A stretch of 64,000 bases of DNA from Unio delphinus (taxonomy: Eukaryota; Mollusca; Bivalvia; Unionida; Unionidae): the NCBI GenBank assembly GCA_029339505.1, contig JAQISU010000248.1, positions 1,082,501 to 1,146,500 of the forward strand. The letters are read 5' to 3'. The position numbers and the translations under genes were made by a program. Under the pieces are notes generated by a model that worked only from the letters and a program-made list of their open reading frames with translations, was not told where the DNA came from and did no database searches. Positions 61,801 through 64,000 of the stretch are shown piece by piece. Within the stretch, counting starts at the first letter, position 1, and each line of letters begins with the position of its first letter.

Positions 61801-62345
61801 CTAAAGCAATGTAAATGAAAGGAGAAATAAGTATCATTTGCATTATGTTAATCTAAAGCAATCTGATTTGTAATTAATGTGAAAGGTATTGGATGGAACG
61901 TGATAATTATTAAAACTTTAGATGAATGGGAGATTTTTAAAATGTTGTGTCATCATTATGGGATTCCAATGAACTAACATGAAATTAAAAAGACTTCTTT
62001 TTACATTTGTACAACGTAGTTTTCTATAGATAATATAATGTTACTAAGGATGATACACTAAGAATATGTAACATATTATCATTACTTTAAAACTGCTTCA
62101 TCATGTTACTGCAAATTTTCTTAAGCTATAAAGCAGATGAATCAATGATTGCAACATAAAAGTACGGTTTGAGGAACTCTGGAATGAAAACTGAATGTAG
62201 AACCTTAGGATGATATGTTTGTTATGCAGTTTTAAAAACAGAATGTATGTTCCTTTTACTCCGGATATTGTACATAAGTGTTTCGAATGGAATAATTATT
62301 TATTGATTGAACATATAATGATTTTTAATGGGATTTATTTAATAC

Positions 62346-62639
62346 CTGTTACATTGAGGTAATATCTCTTACTGCCATTGTTACTGCCATTGCTGGTCTT
62401 GGCTACTGTGTAGAGTCCAATATCTCTTTGAGTGACATTCTTTATATTAATAACATGTTTGTTACCATCTCTACTACATCGCAGTCGACCATGCAAATGT
62501 GAATGTGTCGCAATTTCACATAGTAATATGTTCGCTACTACTATCTGGTCATAGTAGAATAAACTGTGTAGTGTTGACAAGTTTCTGAGTTTCATTTTGA
62601 AGATCCCTCCAACATCGCATTCCTCTACCTCACTAGGTT
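62346..62639 (-). CDS. Ig-like receptor gene 2, Ig-like domain 2 exon
   Basis: 294 bp, AACCAG acceptor and GTATTA donor, phase 1-1. It encodes EPSEVEECDVGGIFKMKL...INIKNVTQRDIGLYTVAKT...KRYYLNVTG. Same boundaries as the gene 1 exon at 26535-26828. The F strand is YTV rather than YxC. Gene 2's first Ig domain and signal peptide should lie beyond position 64000. Confidence 0.75.
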
Positions 62640-63130
62640 CTGGTTAAAAATAAAGTATAATAGTACAATGAATACAGCACCAATGTCATATCATAATGAA
62701 ACGAGAAATGTGGGGTGGGGTGGATATGATCGGTGGGGTGGTGGTTTTGACAAAAACAAGAATATGTACTGGAGATGAAAGTTAAAAAAGAGATATTTGC
62801 GAGAAATGAGCCATAGGGTACAACTGAAAAATGTTCCATGAGTAAAAATATAAAATCCTGTAATAATGCAAGAACAGAAATAAAGTAGTCAAACAATAGT
62901 GTAAGCCAACATTGCCTTAATTTAGACAATATTGTCATTAAGATTTATACAGCTTGTTTGCAGTTGCAATAGCTGCGGAGTATATATACGTTAACTCTAT
63001 TATTTTCAGTAATTGTTAGCAGAAACAAAACGAGATGTACAGCAAACAATACGCAAAGTAATTTATATATCTATAGTCTCCACGCAATATTCTTCAAAAG
63101 TTTAAAATGTGATTTCCAGATAGAGAGAGA

Positions 63131-63189
<59 letters not shown>

Positions 63190-64000
63190 GATGAAATTTG
63201 ACAGTGATTGCCATACAACAGGCCATACATTTGTTATGCCTTTTCCTACTTGAGTTCGCTGCATGTGAAATGTGTGCTTTAAAATAAATAATTGAATAAT
63301 AAAAATACACAATTGAAACATGAATGTCCAGTTATATTTTGTGCAAAACTGAATTGTATGGACTAAAACATGTTCGTATATTCCAAAAGAATTTATCATA
63401 TATCATTAAATCTAATGGTAATGTTGTCGTCTGTGTTTGTGTTAACAATTCAAATGTTCATACTATTAAATGGTATCTGATAATTGTTCCCAGAACAAAA
63501 AAAAATCTGAGCGAAGATCTAATGCAAAGTACGTGTTGAACCATCATCATAATTAACAATGATAATTTGTATATCCATATTTTGGTTAATATTTGAGCCA
63601 AAATCTCGAAACACTAAACGAAACAAGTTTCTCATTGTTTTCATTGTCTTTGGATAATAGACCATGCATAAATGCTATCATTTTATTACCAAAAGATTCG
63701 ATATTGTTATTAAAAATAGTTCGTTATACCTAAAGCATTATTTAACGGCAGCTATCTTCAAATAAATTTAAAATATTCATGCAAATGATCAAAAGTTTTT
63801 CATAATCTACCGACAAACGAAATCTTGTGATGTCGCTCCTTGGACACGAAATAGCAGAGATTTAGTTCATTGTCTCCTATCTTTTCAGAAAAATGAGATT
63901 ACTTGAGTTTGTTATGGAGATATAATCAATTTTGTCAGCAACATCGACAATGATATATGTCTTTAAGGAATATATTAGATTTATCTGCTTTAAGATGACA
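62640..64000. other. Gene 2 intron at the right edge
   Basis: Paralogous to about 26829-28080. Contains an interrupted (GA)n at 63119-63190. No exon seen. Confidence 0.55.

Overview
The window looks like a piece of an AT-rich invertebrate nuclear genome, most likely a marine mollusc (inference). It has spliced host exons, very dense (GA)n, (TA)n and (TG)n microsatellites, tRNA-derived SINEs, a decayed non-LTR retrotransposon and one complete virus-like giant transposon. I could not identify the species.

Host layer. Nearly all exons I can support lie on the minus strand and form two tandem paralogous genes for Ig-like cell-surface receptors. Almost all junctions are phase 1. Gene 2 (upper half) runs Ig-like domain 2 (62.3-62.6 kb), Ig-like domain 3 (61.5-61.8 kb), Ser/Thr-rich stalk exons (61.0, 58.1, 52.4 and 48.4 kb), a transmembrane exon (45.9 kb) and cytoplasmic exons (45.2, 44.0 and 41.9 kb) ending in an ITIM-like tyrosine motif. 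Its first exons lie beyond the right edge. Gene 1 starts at a signal-peptide exon (37.7 kb) and continues through three Ig-like exons (32.1, 26.7 and 25.9 kb), stalk exons (23.3, 21.4/6.5, 3.6 and 2.9 kb) and a short exon at 6.2 kb; its membrane end lies left of the window. Gene 1 is damaged by a lost splice donor at 23.28 kb and a 14.8-kb element inside a stalk exon. The Ig-like domains lack the usual F-strand cysteine.

The two genes come from nested segmental duplication. About 5.5-kb blocks recur at 0-5.6 kb, 21.4-25.3 kb, 48.6-53.9 kb and 58.2-61.1 kb. Microsatellites sit at matching places in the copies, so the copies act as empty-site controls for later insertions.

Mobile layer. 6543-21328 is a Maverick/Polinton-type element with about 254-bp terminal inverted repeats, AG...CT ends and a 5-bp AGTGA target duplication. 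The paralogous unoccupied site is at 58168-58172. Minus-strand genes encode a candidate minor capsid protein, a two-helix membrane protein, a fibre-like protein, an adenain-like protease, a pX-like protein, a double-jelly-roll major capsid protein, an amphipathic pVI-like protein, an internal virion protein, an unknown protein, an HNH homing endonuclease, a DDE integrase and a zinc-ribbon/phospholipase-A2 protein. Plus-strand genes encode an unusual DNA polymerase B fused to an SF1 helicase (with an HNH domain one frame away) and an FtsK/HerA-type packaging ATPase. Together these could serve virion building, genome replication and integration. Two genes are split at A9/A10 homopolymers.

Most interesting points: the polymerase-helicase-HNH arrangement, the hidden PLA2 gene, short palindromes scattered inside element genes and spacers, a shared leader motif, and insertion of the element into one member of an Ig-receptor cluster that carries cysteine-poor Ig domains.
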